This document shows positions 1 to 8,520 of a DNA stretch of 64,000 nt, in pieces. The translations under genes were made by a program, and so were the position numbers. Source of the DNA: Planctomycetota bacterium (GTDB lineage: Bacteria; Planctomycetota; Planctomycetia; Pirellulales; Pirellulaceae). Numbering within the stretch: position 1 is the first letter of the stretch; each line of letters begins with the position of its first letter. The notes under the pieces are model-generated. The model was not told where the DNA came from. It saw nothing but the letters and a program-made list of their open reading frames with translations, and searched no databases. The DNA lies in the NCBI GenBank assembly GCA_016872725.1, contig VGZC01000006.1, positions 1 to 64,000 on the forward strand, written 5' to 3'.

Positions 1-116
1 ATCTCCGTCCTTCGACGGCCGCGCCGACGATCTATCCGGCATTCGGCTCGCCTTCCGGCTCTGCGAGTGACATCTCTCCGTCACTCCGTCCCGCGATCCC
101 CGCCCGTTCCCAAACA

Positions 117-383
117 GGACACCCAAGCTTCCTCTTCCCAGATAGGACACCCAGGTTCGGATCCAATGCGAATCCGGGTGTCCTGTGTTGAACAGTCCAA
201 ACAGGACACCCAAGTTTCCTCTTCCCATCCCAGATAGGACACCCAGGTTTGGATCCCATGCGAATCCGGGTGTCCTGTTGGGACCTTCTCATGCGAATCC
301 GGGTGTCCTGTTGGGACCCTGTTGGGACCTTCTCGGGTGTCCTGTTGGAACCTTCTTTGGAACTCTGTCGGAACCGGGTGTCC
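117..383. repeat. Cluster of inverted/direct repeats with GGGTGTCC core
   Basis: The 8-mer GGACACCC occurs at 117, 145, 204 and 237, and its complement GGGTGTCC at 176, 268, 301, 335 and 376: nine copies in under 270 bases. Two longer near-identical blocks (about 112-187 and 199-279) each begin with AAACAGGACACCC and end in the inverted form GGGTGTCCTGT, so each looks like a small element with about 12-base inverted ends. The right half decays into partial direct copies (259-284 and 291-317, then 335-350 and 376-391). Spacing is irregular, so this is not a CRISPR array. I see no gene in 1-455; the open frames here only reflect the repeats. It lies just beyond the 3' end of the minus-strand gene at 456 and could be a miniature or REP-like dispersed element. 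Confidence 0.8.
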
Positions 384-455
384 TGTTGGAACGAACCACA
401 CGCGCTCGTCGCGACCCGACCACGGACGATCGACACGTTCGAATCGGTGAACCTC

Positions 456-1946
456 CTACTCCGTGAACTGGAATGCGAACAGGTCCGCGTCCTTCAATTT
501 GAAATGAAGGCGGACCGACTTTCCCGCGAGCGAACTCAGGTCGGCCCCGCTCTTCCAGACCACGACCCGCGCCAGGTCGTCGGTGTTGATCTCCTGGCAA
601 TCGGCGAACGTGAATCCCGGAATCACCGAGCCGTCGGCGGTCCGGATCTCGACCCAGACGCCTCCCGCCGCACTCGAGGAGACATTGACCGTCAACCGCT
701 TGCCGCCGAACGTGAGCGGCTTGGTGACCAATTCACCCGGTTCGTAATCGGCGTGCGCCGAGGCGAGCCCGTCGGTGCGAAACGCCAGCCGCTCCAAGTA
801 CTGGGTGGGTTGGCCGTATCCCCGCTGCACGTAGACCGACATTTCCGCCGGCCCCGTCGGCACGATACCGCGTGCCGGGTAGTTCGACCTCGCCGTCCAG
901 TTCCTCAGGTCCAACCCAGGTCGGACGAATGACTCCAGGAAAGTCCGATCGTACCGATCGCCGCCTCGACTCGTGAGCAACACGGCATCGGACGATTCCA
1001 GCTTCAGCCCCGTGTAGTTGCGGGGATGATCGAGGTCGAGTTGAGCGACTTGCCCGTCGGTAAGCGATCGGCGTCCGGGCCAGAACCGCGCGGCCGTTCC
1101 GATGTAGATATGCGGAGCCCGGAAATAGGCGACGGTTTGATTGGTATAGAGATGTTCGTTGGGCGCGTCGCCGAACGTCATATCGACGGCGGGAGACCAA
1201 TGCACGAAGTCGGGCGAGGTCACGCGCGTGATCCATCGGACGTCATTGCGAAACGTCCGGAAGAAGCAGACGTAACATCGTTCGTGATCGGACCACAGGA
1301 CGTTGTTCTGCGAATCGAACGCGCCGCCCGTGATAATCGGTTCCTCCCGCATCTTACGGAAATGGACCCCGTCCTCGGAAACGAACGCGATCAGGCCCGT
1401 CTGGCTGCTTCCCCCGACCGCCTTATAGCGTTCCGAAGGAGGCACACCCGGCCGCGTATCGAGGAACGGCGCGAAGTTGTGCGTGGCGTGGCCGATATCC
1501 GCGACGATGATGTTGTTGTCCTTGTTGCCTCCGAATGAAACCAGGCCGAGCTTGGGGCGGGTGAACGTCTTGCCGTCGCGACTCTCCGCGTAACAAGTGA
1601 CCTCCTTCGCGCGGGGATCGGTGTCACCGTAGCCTGTCAGCGGCCGGCCTCGGTAATACAACCGGTAGAGCTCTCCGTCGCGGATCACCGTAACGTATCC
1701 GCTCACCGGCCCTTCCCATGGTTGATCGAAGGCGAACGCGACACCGCCCGATTGAGGTGGCTGGAGCCGCAAGGCGACTCCCCGCATCGACTCGATCAGA
1801 AAGCGGTCCACGAACAGCTCGCGCCGCGTTCCGATGTCCACCGGATCCTGTCCGCGTACGACCCGCGTGGGGACGCCGGCAGGGTCGGGCCCGCAGGCAA
1901 ACAAAAGGGCGCCCAAGGCTACCGCGCTGATTCGCGTGCATCGCAT
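456..1946 (-). CDS. Secreted five-bladed beta-propeller (glycosidase-like) protein
   Basis: About 496 aa. The start at 1946 has GGAG 9 bases upstream and gives an N-terminal hydrophobic stretch ending in LLFAC, a plausible lipobox or signal peptide. After it comes DIGTRRELFVDRFLIE, the opening of a large planctomycete family related to GH32/43-type five-bladed propellers. Blade-like segments follow (YRLYYRG; CYAESRDGKTFTRPKLG; SEDGVHFRK; SPDFVHWSP). The C-terminal ~110 residues look like a beta-sandwich appended to the propeller. The protein is probably exported and acts on or binds carbohydrate, but no catalytic acid triad could be assigned with confidence. It is last of a three-gene minus-strand set, behind a Tat oxidoreductase and a PVC cytochrome, which suggests joint work on a sugar substrate. 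The enzymatic role is inference; the fold call is fairly firm. Confidence 0.75.
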   Translation of the reverse strand: MRCTRISAVALGALLFACGPDPAGVPTRVVRGQDPVDIGTRRELFVDRFLIESMRGVALRLQPPQSGGVAFAFDQPWEGPVSGYVTVIRDGELYRLYYRGRPLTGYGDTDPRAKEVTCYAESRDGKTFTRPKLGLVSFGGNKDNNIIVADIGHATHNFAPFLDTRPGVPPSERYKAVGGSSQTGLIAFVSEDGVHFRKMREEPIITGGAFDSQNNVLWSDHERCYVCFFRTFRNDVRWITRVTSPDFVHWSPAVDMTFGDAPNEHLYTNQTVAYFRAPHIYIGTAARFWPGRRSLTDGQVAQLDLDHPRNYTGLKLESSDAVLLTSRGGDRYDRTFLESFVRPGLDLRNWTARSNYPARGIVPTGPAEMSVYVQRGYGQPTQYLERLAFRTDGLASAHADYEPGELVTKPLTFGGKRLTVNVSSSAAGGVWVEIRTADGSVIPGFTFADCQEINTDDLARVVVWKSGADLSSLAGKSVRLHFKLKDADLFAFQFTE

Positions 1947-2058
1947 GATCGTGCTCCGGAAAATCGAGTCGGTGCGGCGCGCGCTCCGCCGCGCCATGCG
2001 CGGCGCCGCACTCAAGACACGCATCGATCGGGAAAGGAAACCTCCACATTGCGGCGCA

Positions 2059-3351
2059 TCAGACCTTCGGCAAATGCCAAGGTCCTCGCCGCTCGCGATC
2101 GCGCCACGTATTCGCCTCGGCGTCATCCACGAATGACCAGCTCTTGGGATCCCACCGCATCGAGCGACGATTCCAATACGCGAGATTTCCGAGATGACAG
2201 ACCGTTACGGAACGGGCGCCGATCTCGACGTCGCAGATCGGCCGTTTGCGGGACCGCATGCAATTGAGCCAATCGCGCTGGTGGCCTGGCGACTCGTACA
2301 AGTGCGTATCGCCCGAGCCCAGCGGTTCCTTGAGGATCGTGCCGGGTGTGCTTTCAAGCTTGCCGCGGTTGACGGTGATCTCGCCCGTTTCCCCGACGAA
2401 GTGGACTCCGCCACCCGGCCCGTGAATAACCTCGACGCCGTCCGCATAACGGAATCGAACGCCCGTCTCCGCCTTCGGATCATCGGGCGGCAGCACTTCC
2501 ACGGGTCCCGACTCGTCCATTCCCAATCCCCACTGGGCGATATCAAAATGGTGCGCTCCCCAATCGGTCATGCCCCCGCCGGAGTATTCGCGATAGGATC
2601 GCCAATTGGGAAAGTGGTCATGGACTCCGCGCGGGCTGAGCACCGAGTGATACGGGCGCAGGGGAGCCGGGCCGAGCCAGCGATCCCAATCCAGACCGTC
2701 CTCCGCCGGTTCCTCGGGCAGATCGCACCATCGGCTCGGGCCACCGACATTCACTTCGACCCGCTTGATCTTGCCGATACGTCCGCTCCGAACGTACTCG
2801 CACGCGATGCGGAACTCGGAGTCGGATCGCTGCTGGCTGCCGGTTTGGAAAACGCGGTCGTGTTTCCGAACGACATCGACAAGCGTCTTGGCCTCGTGGA
2901 TGGTGAGCGTGAGCGGTTTTTCGCAATAGATGTCCTTGCCTTCCTGGCAGGCCTCGATCGCCGGAATGGCGTGCCAGTGATCGGGCGTCGCGATGAGGAC
3001 GCCGTCGATGTCGTCGCGCGCCAGCAGTTCCCGGAAATCGTTGTACGCCCCGCATCCTCGATACGCGCCGCTCTTGAGGTCCTTGGCGTATCGCGACTCC
3101 ACCTGCGTCTTCGCATGCTCGCGGCGTTTGTGGTCGACATCGCACACGGCGCGCACCGCGACGTCCGACTGACCCAGGAACCACCCGAGGTGTCCCCTGG
3201 CCATCGTGCCCATTCCGATGAAACCAAGCCCGATCCGATCGCTCGGCGCCACGCGAGCGCGCGCGGCGCGTGGCAAGAGACCCGAAACGACGGCCGCCGA
3301 TGCCGCCGCTTTCAACCAATGTCTCCGAGTCATCCTCTTCGCACGGTTCAT
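2059..3351 (-). CDS. Tat-exported Gfo/Idh/MocA family oxidoreductase
   Basis: 430 aa. The start at 3351 is supported by GGGAGGA 8 bases upstream; an internal Met at 3333 is the alternative. The N-terminus holds a twin-arginine signal (TRRHWLK) followed by a hydrophobic stretch ending near ARARV. A Rossmann NAD(P) fold follows, with GFIGMGTMARG as the glycine-rich turn, then the family EKP motif in CEKPLTLTIHEAKTL. Members oxidise or reduce sugars and polyols; planctomycete genomes carry many Tat-exported paralogues, presumably folded with cofactor before export. It sits between a giant PVC-type cytochrome gene and a propeller protein, with 112-166 base gaps, so co-transcription is likely. The substrate cannot be read from sequence. 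Confidence 0.9.
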   Translation of the reverse strand: MNRAKRMTRRHWLKAAASAAVVSGLLPRAARARVAPSDRIGLGFIGMGTMARGHLGWFLGQSDVAVRAVCDVDHKRREHAKTQVESRYAKDLKSGAYRGCGAYNDFRELLARDDIDGVLIATPDHWHAIPAIEACQEGKDIYCEKPLTLTIHEAKTLVDVVRKHDRVFQTGSQQRSDSEFRIACEYVRSGRIGKIKRVEVNVGGPSRWCDLPEEPAEDGLDWDRWLGPAPLRPYHSVLSPRGVHDHFPNWRSYREYSGGGMTDWGAHHFDIAQWGLGMDESGPVEVLPPDDPKAETGVRFRYADGVEVIHGPGGGVHFVGETGEITVNRGKLESTPGTILKEPLGSGDTHLYESPGHQRDWLNCMRSRKRPICDVEIGARSVTVCHLGNLAYWNRRSMRWDPKSWSFVDDAEANTWRDRERRGPWHLPKV

Positions 3352-3479
3352 TCGAGCGTCCTCCCAGCGACTGCGCCGTTCCGGATCGGCCTTGCCTCCA
3401 GACGACCAACGCGCGCGTCGTTGGCCAACGGCCCAGCAGTCTACCAGCGCGACCGTCTCGAGGACAGCTTGCGCCCGAG

Positions 3480-3524
3480 CGGTCCGCTCAGGGCCGGTCC
3501 GCTCAGGGCCGGTCCGCTCAGGGC
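3480..3524. repeat. Three perfect 15-bp tandem repeats over a stop codon
   Basis: CGGTCCGCTCAGGGC is repeated exactly three times (3480-3494, 3495-3509, 3510-3524). The minus-strand stop codon of the PVC cytochrome gene (TGA, 3518-3520) lies inside the copy nearest the gene. The unit is a multiple of three, so expansion would leave the reading frame of that gene unchanged. The sequence could form alternative hairpins, but there is no T-tract of a classic terminator. Confidence 0.9.
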
Positions 3525-6500
3525 GTGTCGGCCGAGCGATCGTCGCCGCGGGAATGCCGCAGGCTTTCGAGATAGGCGATGAGATCGGCGAAATCGGTGA
3601 GGCTCATGTTGGCGATCAAGCCGTTGGGCATCGGTGAGAGCGAGCTCACGCGTCGATCCTCGACGTCCTCCGTCGCGATCGCGACAACCATTCCGTCGGG
3701 TGTGACGAGTTCGATCCGTTCGGGAGTTACGTTTCGGACCAGTCCCTGGTGGATCGCGCCTCCGGACGTCGTGATCAAGGACATCTCGAAGTCCTCGAGA
3801 ATACGGCTGGAAGGTTCGAGGACGGAACGCACCAACTCGCGTCGCGAGTACTTGGCGCCGACTCCGAGAAGGTCGGGTCCCATGCGGTCCTCGCGCGAAG
3901 CGCCGACGCGGTGGCATTTGGCGCAGCCGACGCCTTTCGTATTCTCAAAGAGCTGTCGTCCTCGTTCGGCGTCACCGCCGTTTTCCATCGCGTATTTGGC
4001 GTAGGCCTCGGGATCACGCTTCGCTGGGCGTCCGTCCCGCAGGAACGCGTATTCGGAGTTGGGCGCGAAGAGTCGCTTGAGTTCCTCACGCACGGGCGGA
4101 GTCAACTCGTCGCGCTCGTGCAGCGCGAGGATCGGTTCCCGCACGGCGGGTGCCAAGGCGACCAGCGCGTCGCGCGCCGCGGCCCGCACCGATGGCTCGG
4201 TATCGACCAGCGTCCTCAGGTAGGCGGCCAGGCGCGCGGCGTCGGGCGGATCGCACAGGGCCGTCGCCGCGCGCGTCCGCACCGTCGGGCCGGCCGTGCC
4301 GAGCACGATCGGGAGGGCGACGGCGGCGGCCTGGCGGATGGCCGGATCGGAATCATCGAGCATCGGGATCAGGGCGAGCGTCGGCGCGTCGCCTTCGCAG
4401 CGCGCCAGGATTTCGATCGCTTTCGCGCGAAGAACGGGTTGCGGATCGGTGAGTCGTTTGAGCGCCACATCGCGCGCGGCGTCGCCGGACGTGCCCGCGA
4501 GCGACTCGAGCGCGACGACGGCCAGCGACGCGTCCACTCCTTCCGACCCCGCGATCGCTCCGATCGTCGCTCGATGCGCGGCCGCGTCGAGCGTGACGAT
4601 CGCGCGCAGAACGGACTCGCGCACGGCGAGCGGCGCGGAGGTGTCGGTCAGGATCGGGACTAGGAGCGCGGCGCCGTCGATGTCGCGCGTCGCGACCATC
4701 CGACCGATCGCGGCACGACGGACATTTGGATCGGGATCGGTGAGCGCGATTCGCAGCACGTCGAGCGAGAACGGATGGTCGCCGAGATCCTCCGATGCCT
4801 CGATCGCGGCCGTCCGGACGCGGGGTTCGTCATCGACGAGCGACTCCGTCACAACGGCGAGGACTGTCGGAGATCCTTCCCAAAACAGCGTGGGACGACG
4901 GGGTGGAGGACCGCCGGCCGCCTTGCCGCCCCACCATCCGCCCGCGTACGGCGTTTCGTGACGGTAGACCCGCGCCAGCGCGCGGACGATCGCCGCGCGG
5001 TCGATCGCATCGGGCGATTCCTGAAACCAGCCGTCGAGCGTCCGTACGGCTTCGATGGCGTACACGCCGCGAAGCACGCCGATGATCCGCGCCCGCGACT
5101 CCGCGTCGCCATGCCGCAACGCGTCGAGCGCCGAGGACCAATCCGCGATCGCGCGCAGCGCCTCGACCATCGTGAATCGCGCGAATGGATCGGGCTCGCC
5201 GAGCGCCGCGAACAGCGCGTCGGCGGTCCCCTTCCCTCCGATTCGCCCCAGCGCGATGGCCGCTTGCATGCGAACCGCCGCTTCGGGATCCGCGAGCCGA
5301 CGCTCGAGACCCTCGGTGGCGGACCGGACGCGGCGGACCCCCAGCGCGCGGGCGGCCTGGCATCGCACATCCGCATCGCCATCCTCCAGCGCGGCGATCC
5401 ATCGAGGTGACGCGTCGTAGTCCGCGATCCGGTCCATCAACGCGTGCATCGTCCAGATCGCGTGGATGCGTACAAGAGGCCGAACATCGTCGCGCAGGAG
5501 CGTCTCGACCGGTTCCACGGCGTCGCGAGCCGCGACGGCGAGCCGTTGTTGAGCGCGGAGTCGTTCCGAGCGGGCCGGATGGCCGAGCGATCGGACGCAA
5601 GCATCGATCGGGTCTCCGTCCCGAGCGCGGGGTGGTTCGGGCGCGACGCCGTCTCCGGAATAGGTGACGCGGAAAAGACGTCCCACCGACTCCGGCCTCC
5701 CGCCGCTCGCCTCGTTCCAATCCGCCACATACAGATGGCGTCCGTCGGGACTGAAGCAAAGATCGATCGGCCGAAACGCGTCGCCGTCCTCTCCAACCAG
5801 GAAATCCTCGACCGCGCCTTCGAAGGTCGCCCCGCGACGCGACATCCGGTAGCACTCGACCTTACGTTCGCCGAAATCGCAGAAGAAGGCCGCTCCGCGA
5901 TACGTTTCCGGCCATGCCGATTCGAGATAGCACGCGCCGCCGCACGCCGTGCCCGCGCCGAATTCGCCGATCGGGGGCAGGAACGGCTCTCGCCTGGAAC
6001 GGTAGTCGTACGGATATCCGTAGTACCCGGTCGGCACATGATGGACGATCCGCATCCACCATCCGTAATCGTCGTCGTTGTCAAACCCGAAAAGATTGTC
6101 GTACGCGTCAACGGCGACGTCCATGTTGTTGCGGATTCCGCGGCTGACGATTTCGAGCTGCGTCGCATCGGGCCGCATGCGGAACACGCCGCCGCCTTCG
6201 ACCGTGATTGAACTTCCATCCCGGCCGACGGCGCGCGGGAGCCCTTTGTCGCCGAGCGCGACGTAGACGAACCCGTCCATGCCGATCCGCATACCGGTCG
6301 GAACGTGGTTGTTGAGCCCGAACGCGCCGGCGGGATGTCCGAACGAGTCGGCCAATTCGATTCGCTCGTCGGCGACCCCATCCCCATCGAGATCCCTCAG
6401 CCTCGTGTAGTTCGGCGCGTTCATGACGTAAAGCGCGCCGTCGTGCCACAGCAGGCCGAACACGGCCGACAATTTGTCGCAGAACACGGTCTTGATCGGC

Positions 6501-6781
6501 GGCCCGCCGCGCGCATCCCATCGGACGAGAAGGACCCGGTCGATCGGCTCCGTCGAAGGCCCCCGCATGTCCATCGGATCCTCGCCGACGAACAGGTTGC
6601 CCTCGTCGTCGCACGTCACGGCCGACGGATGTTCGATGTCCGGCGCGCGGTAGAGAAGCTCGACGCGGAACCCCGACGGCACCTGTTGCCCTTCGGCACG
6701 GTGCGATCGGCCGAGGCCCGCGGTCAGCACGAGGGCCGTCCCGAAAAGGCGGGCAATCCGATCGCGGTCGGGTCGGCGCAT
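3518..6781 (-). CDS. PVC-type dehydrogenase/HEAT-repeat/cytochrome c giant protein
   Basis: About 1087 aa from the Met at 6781, chosen because it gives a short basic N-terminus and hydrophobic signal (LFGTALVLTAGLG) just before the mature domain. Domain order: residues ~30-370, sugar-dehydrogenase-like beta-propeller of the planctomycete membrane-bound dehydrogenase type (GFRVELLYRAPDIEHP; GNLFVGEDP; PVGxxFDGxxLYVADW-like segments); ~385-900, a long array of HEAT repeats; ~936-1087, a PVC-type cytochrome c domain with one heme site CAKCH (coding bases 3911-3925) and a following Met-rich segment (SPMPNGL) that can supply the axial ligand. The family is typical of Planctomycetota and Verrucomicrobiota and is thought to oxidise sugars or polyols outside the cytoplasm and pass electrons to the heme. 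Upstream is a 316-base divergent region shared with the oxidoreductase at 7098. Confidence 0.9.
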   Translation of the reverse strand: MRRPDRDRIARLFGTALVLTAGLGRSHRAEGQQVPSGFRVELLYRAPDIEHPSAVTCDDEGNLFVGEDPMDMRGPSTEPIDRVLLVRWDARGGPPIKTVFCDKLSAVFGLLWHDGALYVMNAPNYTRLRDLDGDGVADERIELADSFGHPAGAFGLNNHVPTGMRIGMDGFVYVALGDKGLPRAVGRDGSSITVEGGGVFRMRPDATQLEIVSRGIRNNMDVAVDAYDNLFGFDNDDDYGWWMRIVHHVPTGYYGYPYDYRSRREPFLPPIGEFGAGTACGGACYLESAWPETYRGAAFFCDFGERKVECYRMSRRGATFEGAVEDFLVGEDGDAFRPIDLCFSPDGRHLYVADWNEASGGRPESVGRLFRVTYSGDGVAPEPPRARDGDPIDACVRSLGHPARSERLRAQQRLAVAARDAVEPVETLLRDDVRPLVRIHAIWTMHALMDRIADYDASPRWIAALEDGDADVRCQAARALGVRRVRSATEGLERRLADPEAAVRMQAAIALGRIGGKGTADALFAALGEPDPFARFTMVEALRAIADWSSALDALRHGDAESRARIIGVLRGVYAIEAVRTLDGWFQESPDAIDRAAIVRALARVYRHETPYAGGWWGGKAAGGPPPRRPTLFWEGSPTVLAVVTESLVDDEPRVRTAAIEASEDLGDHPFSLDVLRIALTDPDPNVRRAAIGRMVATRDIDGAALLVPILTDTSAPLAVRESVLRAIVTLDAAAHRATIGAIAGSEGVDASLAVVALESLAGTSGDAARDVALKRLTDPQPVLRAKAIEILARCEGDAPTLALIPMLDDSDPAIRQAAAVALPIVLGTAGPTVRTRAATALCDPPDAARLAAYLRTLVDTEPSVRAAARDALVALAPAVREPILALHERDELTPPVREELKRLFAPNSEYAFLRDGRPAKRDPEAYAKYAMENGGDAERGRQLFENTKGVGCAKCHRVGASREDRMGPDLLGVGAKYSRRELVRSVLEPSSRILEDFEMSLITTSGGAIHQGLVRNVTPERIELVTPDGMVVAIATEDVEDRRVSSLSPMPNGLIANMSLTDFADLIAYLESLRHSRGDDRSADTP

Positions 6782-7097
6782 GCGTCGTTTCAACCGTTTC
6801 AGTCTGTGGGAGTGTGGGAAGGAACCTCGATCGACGCGCCGAATCGGCCTAGCGGAACCGCATCGGAACGCGGCGTCCACTATAGTCGACGGAGCGTATC
6901 GGTTCCAACGCACGGACTCCTGGCCCCGCCGCGCTTCCCTCCGATTCGGTTGACACGGTCCGTTCATCTGCGTTACTCTGGCCGACGCAGGCCGTCATTC
7001 CGCGGGCCGCTCCGGGCATCGCAAGCACCATCCTCGCGCTGATTCCGTCCGAACGGGCCGCAAGAGCGTCCACACGCCCGATCGAAAGGACCATCCC
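6782..7097. other. Divergent intergenic region
   Basis: 316 bases between a minus-strand cytochrome gene and a plus-strand oxidoreductase gene. It holds one plus-strand promoter candidate (6950-6979, listed separately) and the palindrome ACTATAGT near 6879-6886, which offers a -10-like hexamer on either strand. No small gene, RNA or repeat was recognised. Confidence 0.5.
6950..6979 (+). promoter_or_regulatory. Candidate sigma70-type promoter
   Basis: TTGACA at 6950-6955 is a perfect -35 hexamer. With an 18-base spacer it is followed by TACTCT (6974-6979), which keeps the three most conserved -10 positions (T1, A2, T6). This would give a leader of roughly 110 bases before the oxidoreductase start at 7098. 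Confidence 0.4.
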
Positions 7098-8492
7098 ATG
7101 CCTCGTTGCCGCATCCACCGGCGCCGTTTCCTCCAGCGGACGGGCGGCGTCCTGGCCGGAGCCTGCTCCATCCCGTATTGGTTGACCGCCTCACGGCCCG
7201 CGAAAGGCCTCGCTCCGAGCGACCGCCCGCTCATCGGAGCGATCGGAGTCGGCGGACGCGGCTCGGCGATCTTGAAGGAAGCGTCCGCGTTCGGCGATGT
7301 CGCGGCCGTCTGCGATGTCGATCGGACGCACGCCGAACGGGCTCGCGAGGCGTATGGCGGCAAGGCGTCGATCGATGACGACTATCGCAGGCTGCTCGAT
7401 CGGAAGGATATCGACGTCATCCTCAACGGAACGCCCGATCATTGGCATACGCCGGTCAACATCGCGGCCTGCCTCGCCGGCAAGGATGTCTACACCGAGA
7501 AGCCTCTCACGCTGACGATCGACGAGGGCAAGCAACTCGCGGCGGTCGTTGAGCGGACGAAGCGCGTCGTGCAGGTGGGAACACAGCAACGCAGCGAGCG
7601 GCCTTTCCAAACGGTCATCGAGCTTGTGCGGAATGGTCGCATCGGAAAACTCCGACAGGTCTGGATCGCCCTTCCCTATTACACGACGAAGGCGCCTCCA
7701 TTCGCGACCGAACCGGTCCCCTCGCACCTCAATTGGGACTTGTACCAGGGGCAAGCTCCGGCGAGCGATTACTGCCGAGCTCGGACGCACGCCAATTTTC
7801 GGTGGTGGTACGAATATGCGGGAGGCATCGTCACTGATTGGGGCAATCACCACATGGACATCGCGCACTGGGGCGCCGATTGCGAGTCGACCGGGCCCGT
7901 CTCGATCGACGCGCGAGGCCTCTTTCCGAACGCCGGCGCCGCGGACAGTTTCAATACGCCCGACCGGTTCTTCTCGCGCATGATCTATCCGAACGGCGTT
8001 GAAATGCTCTACTTCTCGTCTGTCAACGATCGCCAGCGGTACGGCGGAATCGCCGAACAACACGAGGAGATGACCGCCGAGAAGGCGGCGTTCCTCTTCG
8101 GCTCGGATTGCCCCGACGAGATCCGTTCCTTCGACCGCAACGGCATCATGTTCATCGGCGAGACCGGACGGGTCTTCGTCAATCGCGGCGGAGCCTACGG
8201 AAAGCCGAACGAGGACCTCAAGGAAAACCCCCTTCCGGCGGACGCGTGGCGCGTCAAGCCGAGCGACAATCACATGGGGAACTTCTTCGCGTGCGTCGCG
8301 TCGCGTGAAGAACCCGTATCCCCCGTACGGATTCAGCACCGCACGATCACCGCTTGCCACCTGACGAACATTTCATTGCGGCTCGGTCGCAAGCTCGCGT
8401 GGGATCCGCAATCCCAACAGATCGTCGGCGACGACGAGGCCAACGGCCGGCTGCGGCGCGATCAGCGATCCCCGTACGAAATCCGGATCTGA
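7098..8492 (+). CDS. Tat-exported Gfo/Idh/MocA family oxidoreductase
   Basis: 464 aa, start preceded by AAAGGA at a good distance. The N-terminus carries a twin-arginine motif (HRRRFLQR) and a hydrophobic segment. The NAD(P)-binding turn is GAIGVGGRGS, and the family signature appears as TEKPLTLTIDEGKQL. The second domain includes TDWGNHHMDIAHWG, a segment conserved in this secreted planctomycete branch. It is a paralogue of the protein at 2059-3351. The next gene starts 28 bases downstream, so the two form a transcription unit. The likely role is oxidation of a sugar or polyol in the periplasm; the exact substrate is unknown. Confidence 0.9.
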   Translation: MPRCRIHRRRFLQRTGGVLAGACSIPYWLTASRPAKGLAPSDRPLIGAIGVGGRGSAILKEASAFGDVAAVCDVDRTHAERAREAYGGKASIDDDYRRLLDRKDIDVILNGTPDHWHTPVNIAACLAGKDVYTEKPLTLTIDEGKQLAAVVERTKRVVQVGTQQRSERPFQTVIELVRNGRIGKLRQVWIALPYYTTKAPPFATEPVPSHLNWDLYQGQAPASDYCRARTHANFRWWYEYAGGIVTDWGNHHMDIAHWGADCESTGPVSIDARGLFPNAGAADSFNTPDRFFSRMIYPNGVEMLYFSSVNDRQRYGGIAEQHEEMTAEKAAFLFGSDCPDEIRSFDRNGIMFIGETGRVFVNRGGAYGKPNEDLKENPLPADAWRVKPSDNHMGNFFACVASREEPVSPVRIQHRTITACHLTNISLRLGRKLAWDPQSQQIVGDDEANGRLRRDQRSPYEIRI

Positions 8493-8520
8493 CCGCCCGC
8501 GAATCCAAGGAAGACGGTCC

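Noticed and set aside
117-383. CRISPR-like array of short repeats
   Set aside because: Spacing is irregular, repeats occur in both orientations and no unique equal-length spacers exist; no cas genes are near.
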